This document shows, piece after piece, positions 22,841 to 32,772 of a stretch of 64,000 nt of DNA. The DNA is from Hortaea werneckii (taxonomy: Eukaryota; Ascomycota; Dothideomycetes; Mycosphaerellales; Teratosphaeriaceae). Below the pieces are notes generated by a model, which worked only from the letters and a program-made list of their open reading frames with translations, had not been told where the DNA came from and did no database searches. The translations under genes and the position numbers were made by a program. The stretch lies in NCBI GenBank assembly GCA_037044905.1, contig JBAOKB010000146.1, forward strand, positions 62,001-126,000, given 5' to 3'. Every line of letters starts with the position of its first letter. Position 1 is the stretch's first letter.

Positions 22841-23900
22841 ATATGATGGTATCAAGAGGTCTTCGATTGCAGTTGAAGGAGCGTGGGACTGGACACTCCG
22901 CTCCACTTGAGGGCTTGTCCAGTGGTAGGAGTCAATCAGCAATGCTTACCACGAGGGTGGCCCTCTGCCCCCCGTCAACTTCACCAAATGCCTACCCTTG
23001 CCTTTGCGGAGATCTTCACCCCAGAGTGCAACATGGGGTCTAGCGTCGGCGAATCGTACAACCGAAGGTTTCCCCGGCATTTGCTGTTTCTGAGATGTCA
23101 GCCGACCAAACATGCAGCGGCTTGCTGTGTTTGGTCAAGCGTAGAGGTAAGGTTTGGAGGCGCTAGACATGTGGCAGCCACGAATTGTCTCGGTCCGCGG
23201 TCTGGCTCCTCCATCTGTTCCCAGTGAGAGATGCAAAGGAGGTAAAAGTTGCAAGAAAAAGGGATAGAAACAGCGTCGCGACAATGAGAATTCAATATGT
23301 TGTCGCTGCACTTCATGGGAGATGTCGTAGAAGCGCTTGGAGGCCGCCAAATAGACTGGCGAGCCGGCAACGCCGGATCAACCATTCTTCCTGGCCGCTG
23401 CTCGGCGCCGAAAACGGCACGTGCGCGGCGCGGAGGGGCTCGAGAGGGGTTACGTTTCTCCGCAGAACAGCCAACCTTCGGCCTCCCACGTTTGCCCCAT
23501 GGGCACCTCGTGCGTCTCACACCATGGATCCAGTCGTATCCACCTTCGGAAGCATATTCACAGGCGTCCAATGGCCTTGGGGTCTGTCCGAGGCTGGACA
23601 TGCCGCTAATGCGCCGATGGAGGGCGAAACGGCGACTGCACGTCGGGGTGGATGTTCCAGCGCGATATCCTGACGGCCCGGTCTGCTGTACACAGACATA
23701 CAGCCCGGCCAGCTTCGGATCAAGTATATAAGAACGTTGAGAGAGTAGGGCAGAATTTCTTCCCATCCCCTATCACCTTCACCTCCTCTTCCTCTTACCT
23801 CTGCGGTATACTCCATCCACGACTGCTTGGGCCTCCAAACCCAGCCAGCCGTTTGTCATCACCATTACGACTATCCATCCCATCAGCCCATCTGCCAACC
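22841..23900. promoter_or_regulatory. Long promoter region of the sugar permease
   Basis: This 1-kb stretch between two plus-strand genes contains GC-rich blocks and a good TATA box (separate entry). Long open frames on both strands (for example 23098-23766 minus) overlap each other and lack motifs, so they are rejected. A long upstream region fits a nutrient-regulated transporter, but individual regulator sites cannot be assigned. Confidence 0.4.
23725..23732 (+). promoter_or_regulatory. TATA box of the sugar permease gene
   Basis: TATATAAG lies 169 bases before the start codon at 23901. The region after it is C/T-rich, as in many fungal leaders. Confidence 0.5.
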
Positions 23901-25762
23901 ATGACTCGACCATCAATCGAGAACGCGGGCAACAATGCACACACTGCAGAGAAGGACACCGTGGAGCAGCAGGGCGGACCTCTGCACTTCCCTGCCGAGG
24001 ACGAAATCGCGATGGACAAGAGCAATGCGCACACCAAAATGAACGCGAAAGCGGCGACGGACAAGGAACACAGCATGACCCTCCTCCAAGGCATTAAGCT
24101 GTACCCGAAGGCCATCTTTTGGAGCGTGGTCATCTCGACCTGTATTGCTATGGAGGGGTACGATGTCTGCTTGATCAACAACGTACGGTGATCCTACTAC
24201 CGCAGTTTCCGAGTTTCGAGGCGCTAACATCACTACAGTTCTATGCCTTCCCTCAGTTCAACCGCAAGTACGGTGTACTCGATGAGGCCTCCGGCGAATA
24301 CCAGGTCCCTGCCGCCTGGCAAGCAGGCCTTTCGAATGGTGCCAACGTCGGCGAGATCATCGGACTGCTCATCAACGGTATCGTTTCCGAAAGGTTCGGG
24401 TACAGGTACACTGTCATTGCGTCCTTGCTCTGCATTGTCGCGTTTACGTCCATCTTCTTCACGGCCCCCAACGTCCAGGCGCTGCTGGCTGCCGAGATCC
24501 TCTGTGGTATTCCGTGGGGTATCTTCCAAACACTCACGGTCACTTACGCTTCGGAGGTGTGCCCTGTTGCCTGCGCGGTTACCTGACGACCTACGTCAAC
24601 TTCTGCTGGGGTTTGGGACAGCTCATCGGTATTGGAGTCATCAAATCTATGCTTGGCCGAGACGACGAATGGGCATATCGTATTCCGTATGCGCTCCAGT
24701 GGATGTGGCCGCCGTTTTTGCTTCTCGGCATTGCTTTTGCACCAGGTAAGTCTTGATAACCCACACAAGACCGAGCTTGGAGCTAACTGAATGGCAGAAT
24801 CACCTTGGTGGCTTGTGCGAAAGGGCCGTATCGCGGACGCAAAGAAATCGCTTCTCCGCCTCACTAGCCTGAACCGCGAGACCGACTTTGATGCTGATGA
24901 GACCTGTGCCATGATGGAACACACCACTAAGCTTGAAAAGAAGATCACGAAAGGCGCTTCGTACTTGGACTGCTTCAAGGGCACTGATCTCCGCCGCACC
25001 GAAATCGTCTGCATGGTCTGGGCTATCCAAAACTTGTCGGGCAACCAGTTCAGCAACTACAGCACCTACTTCCTCGAGCAGTCGGGTCTCAGCAGCACTC
25101 ACTCCTACAGCTTCGCAATGGGACAATACGCCATCAACATGGTCGGCGTCTTCGGAGCTTGGTTCTTGATGACCTGGGGTCTTGGTCGTCGATCCCTCTA
25201 CCTGTACGGTCTCTGCGGCCTCTTCGCCATGCTTTTCATCATGGGCTGCCTTGGCTTTATGCCTGACACGCAAAAGTCAACTCGTGGTCTTGCAACTGGC
25301 TCCATGATGATTGTCTGGGCGCTCTTCTACCAGCTGACTGTCGGAACCGTCTGCTACTCCCTCGTCGCTGAGCTTTCAACGCGTAGGCTGCAGATCAAGA
25401 CGGTCGTTCTCGGACGCTCCCTCTACATCATCGTCGGCATTATCACTTCCGTCCTCACACCCTACATGGTCAATCCCACAGCCTGGGACTGGGGTAACTT
25501 CACCGGGTTCTTCTGGGCCGGCCTGGCTCTCTGCTGTGTGGTCTACACCTTCTTCCGCCTGCCCGAGCCCAGCGGCAGGACTTTCGCCGAACTGGACCTG
25601 CTCTTCGAGCGCAAGGTCAGCGCCCGGAAGTTCGCGCAGACGGCCGTCGATGTCTTTGACGAGACCGTCGACGACAGTGTCGCGAGTAAGTCCAAGCGTA
25701 CCAGCATCCCCGCCGAGCACGCCGAGGAGGCCGGAGTCGAGGCCAACAAGGCTTTCCAGTGA
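23901..25762 (+). CDS. MFS sugar permease, alpha-glucoside type (one frameshift)
   Basis: This is a proton-coupled sugar transporter of the major facilitator superfamily. Three exons (23901-24182, 24239-24745, 24798-25762) encode a 60-residue hydrophilic N-tail, then membrane segments beginning AIFWSVVISTCIAMEGYDV. The sugar-porter signatures are RFGYRY after segment 2-3, PESPWWLVRKGR at the central loop, GLGRRSLYLYGL, and a late LPEPSGRTFAELD. The PESPWW loop and ATYASEVCPVALRGYLT-like stretch match maltose/alpha-glucoside permeases (yeast Mal31, Mph2). Near 24567 GTTGCC must gain a C so that EVCPVA continues LRGYLTTYVNF; the corrected length is 584 aa. The substrate is inferred from family resemblance only. 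Confidence 0.88.
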
Positions 25763-26187
25763 TGGGTAGGCTGACAGCTGAGAAGCGGACAGACGATGAT
25801 TGATGTCAATTCATGTTTTGAGTTATGTGCTGTTATTTTAGCATGGCGCTGGTGAATTTGTCTTTTTGAATAGTTATGATACGATTTATGGCATTCTTTG
25901 ACCATACCTTATTCCCTTTCTCCAACCGCTAAAGCTACTGAAACACGAACTCTGCAACGCCGTCCCAAAATCCTGCGAAAGTGCAGACGCGAAATGACCG
26001 CGTCCTTGATGCGCTACAGATGGTCTCTAGGTCCTAGACCTTGTTCACTCTGGGTCCACACCACATAACCCAGGATACGGGCAATCCGTCTTGGGCGCAA
26101 CGTGAATCTGCCAGTACTTCTCGACCTCATTTGACATCGCCTTCTTCCTCTCCTCGTTGCGAATGTCGTGATCATACTCTGGATGCG
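25763..26187. other. Convergent 3' region
   Basis: This lies between the 3' ends of the sugar permease and the esterase. Nothing further is recognised. Confidence 0.45.
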
Positions 26188-27543
26188 TCACCTCTTCAGC
26201 CAGATTCCTCGGCGGTGTCCGTCCTTGAGGAACTGCATGAATTCATCTGTCACCTTTACGTACTGCTCCACGCCTTCCCGTACTGGTATTGTTGCCCCAG
26301 TAGTCCATGATAGCAGGGTAGGTTCGATGAGCGGCGCGTCAGTGATGGAGGGGTGTGTCGTGCCTTTCGAGGTCATGAACCATGCGAATCGGTTCTTCTG
26401 GTCGAGCACTTTCTGCACCAGCTCTTTGACGACTTCGAAGTGTGGTCGGCCGTGGAAGATGGTGTGCTTCTTCGACCACGAGTCCGAATACGATAAGTGT
26501 CGGGATGTTGATGTCGTCGTTGAGTGGCCCTGATTGCTTGCCAGGTCGAGGATCACCGCTCCTTTGAATGGTCTTTCTTCACATGGTGCTCCCTTTAGCG
26601 TCTGCAGCGCCAGTGTCGCACCGTATGAATGGCCTCCTACCACCATAAAGTCCATGTTCAGCCGCCCTCGCCACTCTGCGAGGTCGGCGCCTTCTTGACG
26701 CGGATTGCTCTTGAACAGCTCACCCCCAGCCCCGTCATTGATCTCTCGTAGAACTCGCACGGTCTCCTCCACTTCCGCCTGCCGCATCGCGAGCTGCATG
26801 GCCTTGATCTCGGCCGTCTCAGGTTGCGGATCAAGATCTTGTGCGTCAAAGTGCATCCATTCTTTCGTGGTGCCGTCCGGATACATTATGAGCGAACCCG
26901 GACCGCTACCGTCACGATGCTCGATAGCTGCCACGATGTAGCCACGTGATGCCAGCTCGGCCGCATACTGCGTGTAGCCTGTCCGGCTGGAAGCCATTCC
27001 ATGCGAGAAGACAATGACAGGAAACATGGGAAGGCCGTACTCATCCAGCGGGTGTTCGGTTTCGTAGTTGCCATACTTGACAGTACCATGTAAAGGCACG
27101 TCGACCTTTGCTGGGATGCTAGTGCTGCCAGCTAATGCCCATAAGCCGAAGGTGAAGATGTTGTTAAAGAAGAAGTTGTTAATGTGTGCGAATCTCGCAT
27201 AGCCTTCTCCATGGAGTGCAATGGGCTTCGGTATCCAGAGATGATTGGGTTTTGATGATACGTAGTCCTTCACTGCGGGATAGTAGAGGGAGAAAAATAC
27301 AGTCTGCATTTCAAAAGCAGGCTTGCCGCTGTCTTTGAAGACGACATCATTGACTTTTCGCCCATCACATGGCACTTCTAGGTCAATGGTCCCCACTTCA
27401 TATGGCCCGGTATATTCAGGAAGCGCGCTGCTGAAGAGTGGCATATCAAACAGCGTGCAGTACGAGAAGTAGAGGACCGCAATGGAACAGAGAACGTATC
27501 GTATCGTCCAGCGCGGCCGCAAGATTGCTGGTACTCTAAACAT
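26188..27543 (-). CDS. PAF-acetylhydrolase-like lipase/esterase
   Basis: This 451-aa alpha/beta hydrolase has an N-terminal membrane anchor or signal (YVLCSIAVLYFSYCTLF, residues 16-32). The nucleophile elbow is GGHSYGATLAL (Ser about 306), the Asp lies in GAVILD (about 333) and the His in GTTHPSITD (about 397), the triad order of platelet-activating-factor acetylhydrolases. FPVIVFSHGMASSRTGYTQY supplies the oxyanion region. The likely role is hydrolysis of short or oxidised acyl chains on phospholipids, at a membrane or outside the cell. The frame is open throughout, but residues about 334-351 look foreign. The alternative frame there reads GPLNDDINIPTLIV, which fits the family, so two compensating indels (near 26544 and 26494) are suspected. 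Confidence 0.85.
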   Translation of the reverse strand: MFRVPAILRPRWTIRYVLCSIAVLYFSYCTLFDMPLFSSALPEYTGPYEVGTIDLEVPCDGRKVNDVVFKDSGKPAFEMQTVFFSLYYPAVKDYVSSKPNHLWIPKPIALHGEGYARFAHINNFFFNNIFTFGLWALAGSTSIPAKVDVPLHGTVKYGNYETEHPLDEYGLPMFPVIVFSHGMASSRTGYTQYAAELASRGYIVAAIEHRDGSGPGSLIMYPDGTTKEWMHFDAQDLDPQPETAEIKAMQLAMRQAEVEETVRVLREINDGAGGELFKSNPRQEGADLAEWRGRLNMDFMVVGGHSYGATLALQTLKGAPCEERPFKGAVILDLASNQGHSTTTSTSRHLSYSDSWSKKHTIFHGRPHFEVVKELVQKVLDQKNRFAWFMTSKGTTHPSITDAPLIEPTLLSWTTGATIPVREGVEQYVKVTDEFMQFLKDGHRRGIWLKR

Positions 27544-28730
27544 TGCGTCGATTTCAATTGTTCGGCAGAGCGCGGGACACCGTCACTTCCGCTACCGCAT
27601 GAGAGTTATCAAAGAAGTTCGGTCATCACCATCTCCCGTAAATATTCCGCCGATGCGAACAGAGAAGTCGCATTAAGCAGTGGTGACGACAGACGCAGCC
27701 CTACACAATACATACACGCGCGTACACGTATCGTGCGCGATATTCGGTCTATAAGGGGGGCAATTGCTCTCGGCTTACTTATTTTGGGTTCAAAGTAATT
27801 CACTTTATCCATGGCCTCTTATCAGACAGACATGGCGAAGGTACCTAGGTTGTTGCTGTACTATCTGCTACCTCCACCGCAGTCGAGGCTAATTTCAATT
27901 ATCTAGTTACCCACATAGACATTCGGGGAAGCTGCTTCTAAAAAGCGCCACCTCTTGCGGTGCGGAATGATTCAGAAAAGGTCGAAATGTCGAAAAAAGA
28001 GCATTCGTAATACCTATCAGTCCAGCAAGCAATCCCGTAACCATCTCACTCTCCGGCTCTGCCCTCTCCAAACATCATAACACAGGAAACATTCAAGCGC
28101 AACAGAAGAAGTACGCCGATGGAGTAATGCACCGTACTCCCCCATCAAAGTCTCAAATCTCTCAGCCCAACCCTATGAGCCAGGTTGGAGAACACGGTCA
28201 GATCTACCATGTGGCTCAAGTTTCACATTGCATAGTAAAATGTAGAGGGCCAATCTTAACCCATTGCTTCGACCTTGGACGTTGGTATGATGTGCAGGAG
28301 ATCATTAGCCCAATTACATGACTGCTCTGAACATAGACCGTGCGGGTTTCAGGATGTGCTAGGTCAATATTTAGGGGACGTTGTTGCGTGAGAAGATCGG
28401 CCTAGGCGTGCCGTTTTAGATCGACATGTCACTGGCAGCCGGAGTCAGGCCATTACAGTGGCGTCAGGTCGGTGGTACACATGATAGACGCTGGAAGAAA
28501 GGTGCGTGGAGTTGACCGAAGTAATGTCATCTGGCAAAGTGTGAACAGAAAAAAAGGGCGTTATAAGTTGTATTGAATGCCGAGCTATGCTAATCAGCCG
28601 ACTCTTATCCTCGCTCGACTGGTATCTCGTAACATAGCTCACACCGTGCGAGCTGTGTAGCGCGACAAAGTGTACAGCGCTGCCCGTAGAGCTTGACCCG
28701 TATCCTTGACGCCGTTCAAGAAGAAACTTT
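27544..28730. other. Intergenic, 1.2 kb
   Basis: No supported gene. The left end is the promoter of the esterase gene and the right end is the 3' flank of RPS8. A 64-codon plus frame at 28127-28321 has no features. Confidence 0.45.
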
Positions 28731-29460
28731 CTACTTCCTGATAGCACGCTGGTAGAAAGCGAGCTCCTCACCCTCGAGGATGTAGCCGTCGCAGCGGCCG
28801 CTCTGGCCAGGGCGGGAGGCGATGACTGCGTACAGACGGGATGCCTCGAACTGCTTCTCGATGGCTGGCTCGACCTTGCCCTGCTTTTTGAAACGGTCGG
28901 CCTGCTTCTTCTCCACAGACTTGCTCTTCTTCACCTCGTCTTCCTTCTCGCCAGCAGCGCGCTGCCTTCTGCGGCCAACGCCCTGGCCGTAGTGGTTCTC
29001 GTACCACTGCCTGAATGGGGCGGCATCGACCTGGACGACGGCGGACTTGGTGAGGGTGTTGGTACGGACCAACTCGTTGTTGGACGGGTGGTAGGAGACA
29101 CCGATGACACGGCACTTGCGGGAGATACCCTCGCTACCCCAGGAGAAGTTGCCGGATTCCATGCGCAGGCCACGGAACTTGCGGTTGCCGCCACGGGTAC
29201 GGACGAGGTGGATACGCTTGGGGCCGATACGGGTTGCGGAGGTCTGACGACCCTTCTCGAACGCCCTGCTCGAACTGTCAGAAACTGACGGTGGAAAGCA
29301 GGTGCGATCGGGTTATTGCTTCCTACCTCTTCTTGCGGTAGGTCGCGCGCATGGCGCCAGTGGCGCTGCGCTTGTGACGGCTGTCACGCGAGATACTGTG
29401 AAAGTGTTAGCATGTGTGCCACATCAGAAGGATGGATTGCATGTGTAGACTGTACCCCAT
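28731..29460 (-). CDS. rps8: 40S ribosomal protein S8
   Basis: This eS8 component of the small ribosomal subunit has three exons: 29460-29456 (ATG GG only), 29395-29327 and 29265-28731, with introns GTACAG..CACAG and GTAGGA..GCAG. The join gives 202 aa, the normal length. The start reads MGISRDSRHKRSATGA and continues FEKGRQTSATRIGPKRIHLV, ESGNFSWGSEGISRK and YHPSNNELVRTNTLTKSAVV, ending PGQSGRCDGYILEGEELAFY. A 5-base first exon is common in fungal ribosomal-protein genes. The gene is divergent from RPS10 and 368 bases away. No frame break is present, unlike its neighbour. Confidence 0.97.
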
Positions 29461-29828
29461 GATTGCTTGTGGTGAAGGTTACTGATGTCCTCAGGTCAGC
29501 AAGTGTCCAGACAGATTCTTCACTTCGTCCAGCGACGTTCGGATGGGCGACTCGTACCAATTGACCTCTCTTCACCGGGCTGCGGGTTCGTTGTCGTTGC
29601 TGCTCGAGCGTGGTCGGTCAGCCTCGCCGGACTTTGAAGTTCGCAACATCGAAAAAGCGGGAGGAGGCTTGGCGTGTGCAAAACTTGGCGCGGAAGCGTC
29701 CGCGGTTAGCGCGCACTGCACCAATCTCAGAACTTCGCGCCCCGCGACCTACAGGAATTTCTGGAATCACGCAGACAGTCGGTCACCACATCCTCCCCAA
29801 CTAACAGACACAGGTCAATACCGCCAAG
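29461..29828. promoter_or_regulatory. Shared divergent promoter of RPS8 and RPS10
   Basis: The 368 bases between the RPS8 and RPS10 start codons must serve both genes, a useful arrangement for equal expression of two small-subunit proteins. I see no TATA box. No regulator site can be assigned with confidence. Confidence 0.5.
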
Positions 29829-30439
29829 ATGTAAGATCATATCGCATTTGTCCCGCCAGCTTGATGACGCCTACTAACGCGACTCGCTCCTTCCAGGTTG
29901 ATCCCCAAGGCCGACCGCAAGAAGATCCACGAGTTCCTCTTCCGTGAGGGCGTCTGCGTCGCAAAGAAGGACTTCAACCTCCCCAAGCACCCGGACATTG
30001 ACACGAAGAACCTCTATGTCATCAAGGCTTGCCAGTCCCTGACCTCCCGTGGCTACCTTCAAGACCCAGTTCTCCTGGCAGTGGTACTACTACACCCTCA
30101 CCCCGGAGGGTCTCGACTACCTGCGCGAGTGGCTGCACCTGCCGGCTGAGATTGTGCCGCAGACCCACGTCAAGCAGCAGCGTAGCCACGCTCCGCCGCG
30201 GGGTATGCTCGGCGGCGAAGGCGAGAGGCGCGGTGGTGGCCGCGGTGGCCCGCGTGGTGACCGTGAGGGGTATGTTTCATCTTCCGATTGAGCTTTGTTC
30301 TTCGTGGCACTTGCTAACTGCTTCCAACAGCTACCGTCGCCGTGACGCTGGCGAGAAGGAGGGTGGCATGGGCGGTGAGGGCTTCAAGCCTGAGTTCCGC
30401 GGTGGCTTCGGCCGTGGCCGTGGCCGTGCTGAGGCTTAG
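29829..30439 (+). CDS. rps10: 40S ribosomal protein S10 (one frameshift; start codon split by an intron)
   Basis: This eS10 component of the small subunit binds near the mRNA entry. The start codon is interrupted: AT at 29829-29830, an intron 29831-29896 (GTAAGA..CAG), then G at 29897 followed by LIPKADRKKIHEFLFREGV. A second intron is 30270-30330 (GTATGT..CAG). The core reads AKKDFNLPKHPDIDTKNLYV, then near 30056 one base must be dropped so that SLTSRGY continues KTQFSWQWYYYTLTPEGL and YLREWLHLPAEIVPQTH. The tail is Gly/Arg-rich and ends GFGRGRGRAEA with TAG, 160 aa after correction. A broken frame in an essential ribosomal gene argues for a sequence error or a second copy elsewhere. The reading continues in frame past the TAG (separate entry). 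Confidence 0.94.
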
Positions 30440-30565
30440 GAAGCCTCTGGCAATGATGGCGGCTGGGGTGATGCTGCTGGGAAAGTAAATACGAATGCGC
30501 CGACCGGTGGTTGGGACAACCCTGATGCTCAGGTTGAGACTACCGAGAAATTTGGAGAGTGGTAG
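30440..30565 (+). other. In-frame open extension after the RPS10 stop codon
   Basis: Directly after the RPS10 TAG the same frame stays open for 41 codons and ends in another TAG. The encoded segment has two Trp motifs, GGWGDAAG and GGWDNPDA, and ends TEKFGEW. It looks protein-like rather than like untranslated sequence. Possible readings are stop-codon readthrough, a C-to-T change or sequence error that created TAG from CAG, or chance. Ascomycete S10 proteins as I know them end near the Gly/Arg-rich tail, so the TAG may be the true stop. Confidence 0.45.
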
Positions 30566-30823
30566 GCGACTTTCGGCCCTGCAATTCGACCTTTCTACCG
30601 GCAAGGATCCTCTTTCAGCTCGACGCCAGTGACTGGCCATTTGTGTGCATTGCGTATGATGGAGATGTCTTTGCAGTCGAAGGACCCGGCTACAGTCTCT
30701 GTTTAAGCTAGATAACCCGAGACGTCCACGACTGCTGGACGAGTAAAGATTCACAGAACTATGATGTTTATCATGATTATATTCTCATCGTCTTCCACCT
30801 GCCTTGAATCGTTCGTTGTAATA

Positions 30824-32558
30824 CTACTGTCCACGCTCTCCTCGGAGCTTATCGAATCTCAACACGGCTCCCAGAAGCACGTTCGCCCCATCCGCACATG
30901 CATCTGGACTCGAGTACTCCCTCGGATTGTGGCTGACGCCTTCGCGGCACGGCACAAATATCATAGACGTGGGGCACCATTTGCTTGTATACACGCTGTC
31001 GTGACCAGCACCAGAAGTCATAAGCTTACCCCAAGCGCCAATGTCTTTCCCTTGCACTTCCCCACTGCCACAGAGGTCTCTTCCAGCCTCTGTCACGCAG
31101 TTGATGCAATCCCTGTGAAAATGCGTGGCAGGGCTGACGAAGTCGGTGTTCCATTCCACACTACACTGGCGAGAAGAAGGGACGCAGCCGGCGTTGATGT
31201 TCAAGACATCTTCATCTGCTGCCAAGGCTGAGAAAGCTGACTTACATTCCTCCTCGACCGCGTGAACTGTCTCGTCTTGCGGAGCACGGATATCAAGGGA
31301 GAACTGCACGAATCCTGGCACGGTGTTCGTGCTTCCTGGCTTCAGGCCTAAGATTCCAGTAGAAGCCAGTGCATTATGCTTCGCAGCAATCTTGTGAGAA
31401 GCCAAGATCATTTTCGAAGCTGTTAGTAACGCGTCCGCGCGGTGTTGGAAGGACGTGGCACCCGTGTGGCTATCACGACCCTTGACTGTGCAAGTGAACC
31501 ACTTGTAGGACTGCACGCCCTCAACTACACCAATCCGGCGTTGCTCCGCTTCGAGGATAGGACCTTGCTCGATGTGAAGCTCGAAATGTGCTGCCATGGG
31601 CGTCGCCTCATGGCTTGCAGGCACGCTGCCCAAGTAGCCTATCCTCTCCAGCTCAGACTTCATGGTTGCAGTGTCATTAGCCGGGATGACAGACTTGGTG
31701 CCATGTGCTTTCTCAAGTGGGATCGACCCTGCCCACACCCCGGAAGAGACCATGCTCATAGGGAACCGGGCGCCTTCCTCGTTTGTCCAATTCACGACTC
31801 CGATGGGGTAATTGGTTTCCACCCAGTTATCATTCAATACTTTGAGCATCTCTACAGCGGCCGTGACGCCCAGGATGCCATCGTAGCGGCCGCCTGTAGG
31901 CTGAGTGTCTAAGTGGGAGCCGGCGTACGTTGGTGGAGCGTCGTTGGAAAGACCAGGCCTGATGGCGAACTGGTTCCCCATTGCATCGGTGTGAACCTTG
32001 CAGCCTAGCTCAGTGCAAGTCTTATGAAACCAATCACGAGCTTGCTTGTCGCTGTCAGAGAGGGAGAGGCGGGACATGCCCGTTTCTGTCTCGGCACTAC
32101 ACGAGGCTCCTGTCAGCAAGCGTCTTCTCGCTATACGAGCATGTTTATGTGGCAGGAGGTATGCATGGGTTTCAGTCAAGGAGTCTATATTATGTAGCAT
32201 TCATAACAAATGTTCATTTTTTGTGGGTGGATAATGTTTCTCATCATTTGGAGGTAGTGACAGGACGGAGCTGCATGAGTATCTTTGAAATCACTTACTT
32301 GCCCCATCTCTCGCCTTTACCCCATTCACACGTCGTGTGGATGTCGTTCATAAGGCGGTCCTGATTCACGCGCAGACTGCTCAAGTCATCCTTCTTCATC
32401 TCAGACACAGCTATAGCTCGGCGAGCCGAAGAGGAGATGGCTCGCCTGCCATTGGTAGCCAAGGCGCGCCATATTGGGATTGAAACGATGCGCGGACGTG
32501 TAAAGCACGCTGATTGTATGGACGGAGCCTTGACGGCCCTGGTGAGTGTGGCAGACAT
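30824..32558 (-). CDS. M20-family amidohydrolase (allantoate amidohydrolase / beta-ureidopropionase / hydantoinase type)
   Basis: This binuclear metal amidohydrolase of the M20 group cleaves N-carbamoyl or ureido groups in nitrogen or pyrimidine breakdown. Exon 1 (32558-32299) encodes a basic, Ser/Arg-rich leader (RPRIVSIPIWRALATNGRR) that may target mitochondria, then LSSLRVNQDRLMNDIHTTCE. The intron is 32298-32097 (GTAAGT..TAG, 202 nt). Exon 2 (32096-30824) holds the metal and substrate motifs in order: YAGSHLDTQPTGGRYDG, NWTNEEGARFP, HFELHIEQGPILE, KGRDSHTGATSF and MTSGAGHDSVYTS. It ends HNPREYSSPDACADGANVLL. The length is 510 aa with no frame break. Exact substrate is not decided by the sequence. 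It is divergent from the SSU1-like gene. Confidence 0.88.
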
Positions 32559-32772
32559 TTCGAAATTCGCTTTTGTGAGGTCAAGGAAACCAGAACGCGT
32601 CCAAGCGTCCTACTCCACCTAAGGCATTGCCGGGCAAGCGGCGATCCTCGCGGCCAACCCGTCATCACTCTTTGGATTGCCCCAACCTTATACTCACCTC
32701 TTGGCCTTTGGGGGTTGCATATAAGGTTGACAATGGGCCCTCACAAAGACGGACAGCTATCTCTGCTCGCTC
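32559..32772. promoter_or_regulatory. Divergent promoter of the M20 hydrolase and SSU1-like genes
   Basis: These 214 bases separate the two start codons. TATAAG at 32720-32725 lies 48 bases before the SSU1-like start and is a candidate TATA element. Confidence 0.4.

Noticed and set aside
23098..23766. 222-codon minus-strand open frame upstream of the sugar permease
   Set aside because: It overlaps other open frames on both strands, is Arg/Pro/Ser-rich as expected of GC-rich noncoding DNA, and has no recognisable motif.
1..31000. Programmed ribosomal frameshifting as a general mechanism here
   Set aside because: Breaks occur at unrelated sequences, in both directions and in housekeeping genes, with no shared slippery site or downstream structure. 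Indel errors or relaxed copies explain them better.
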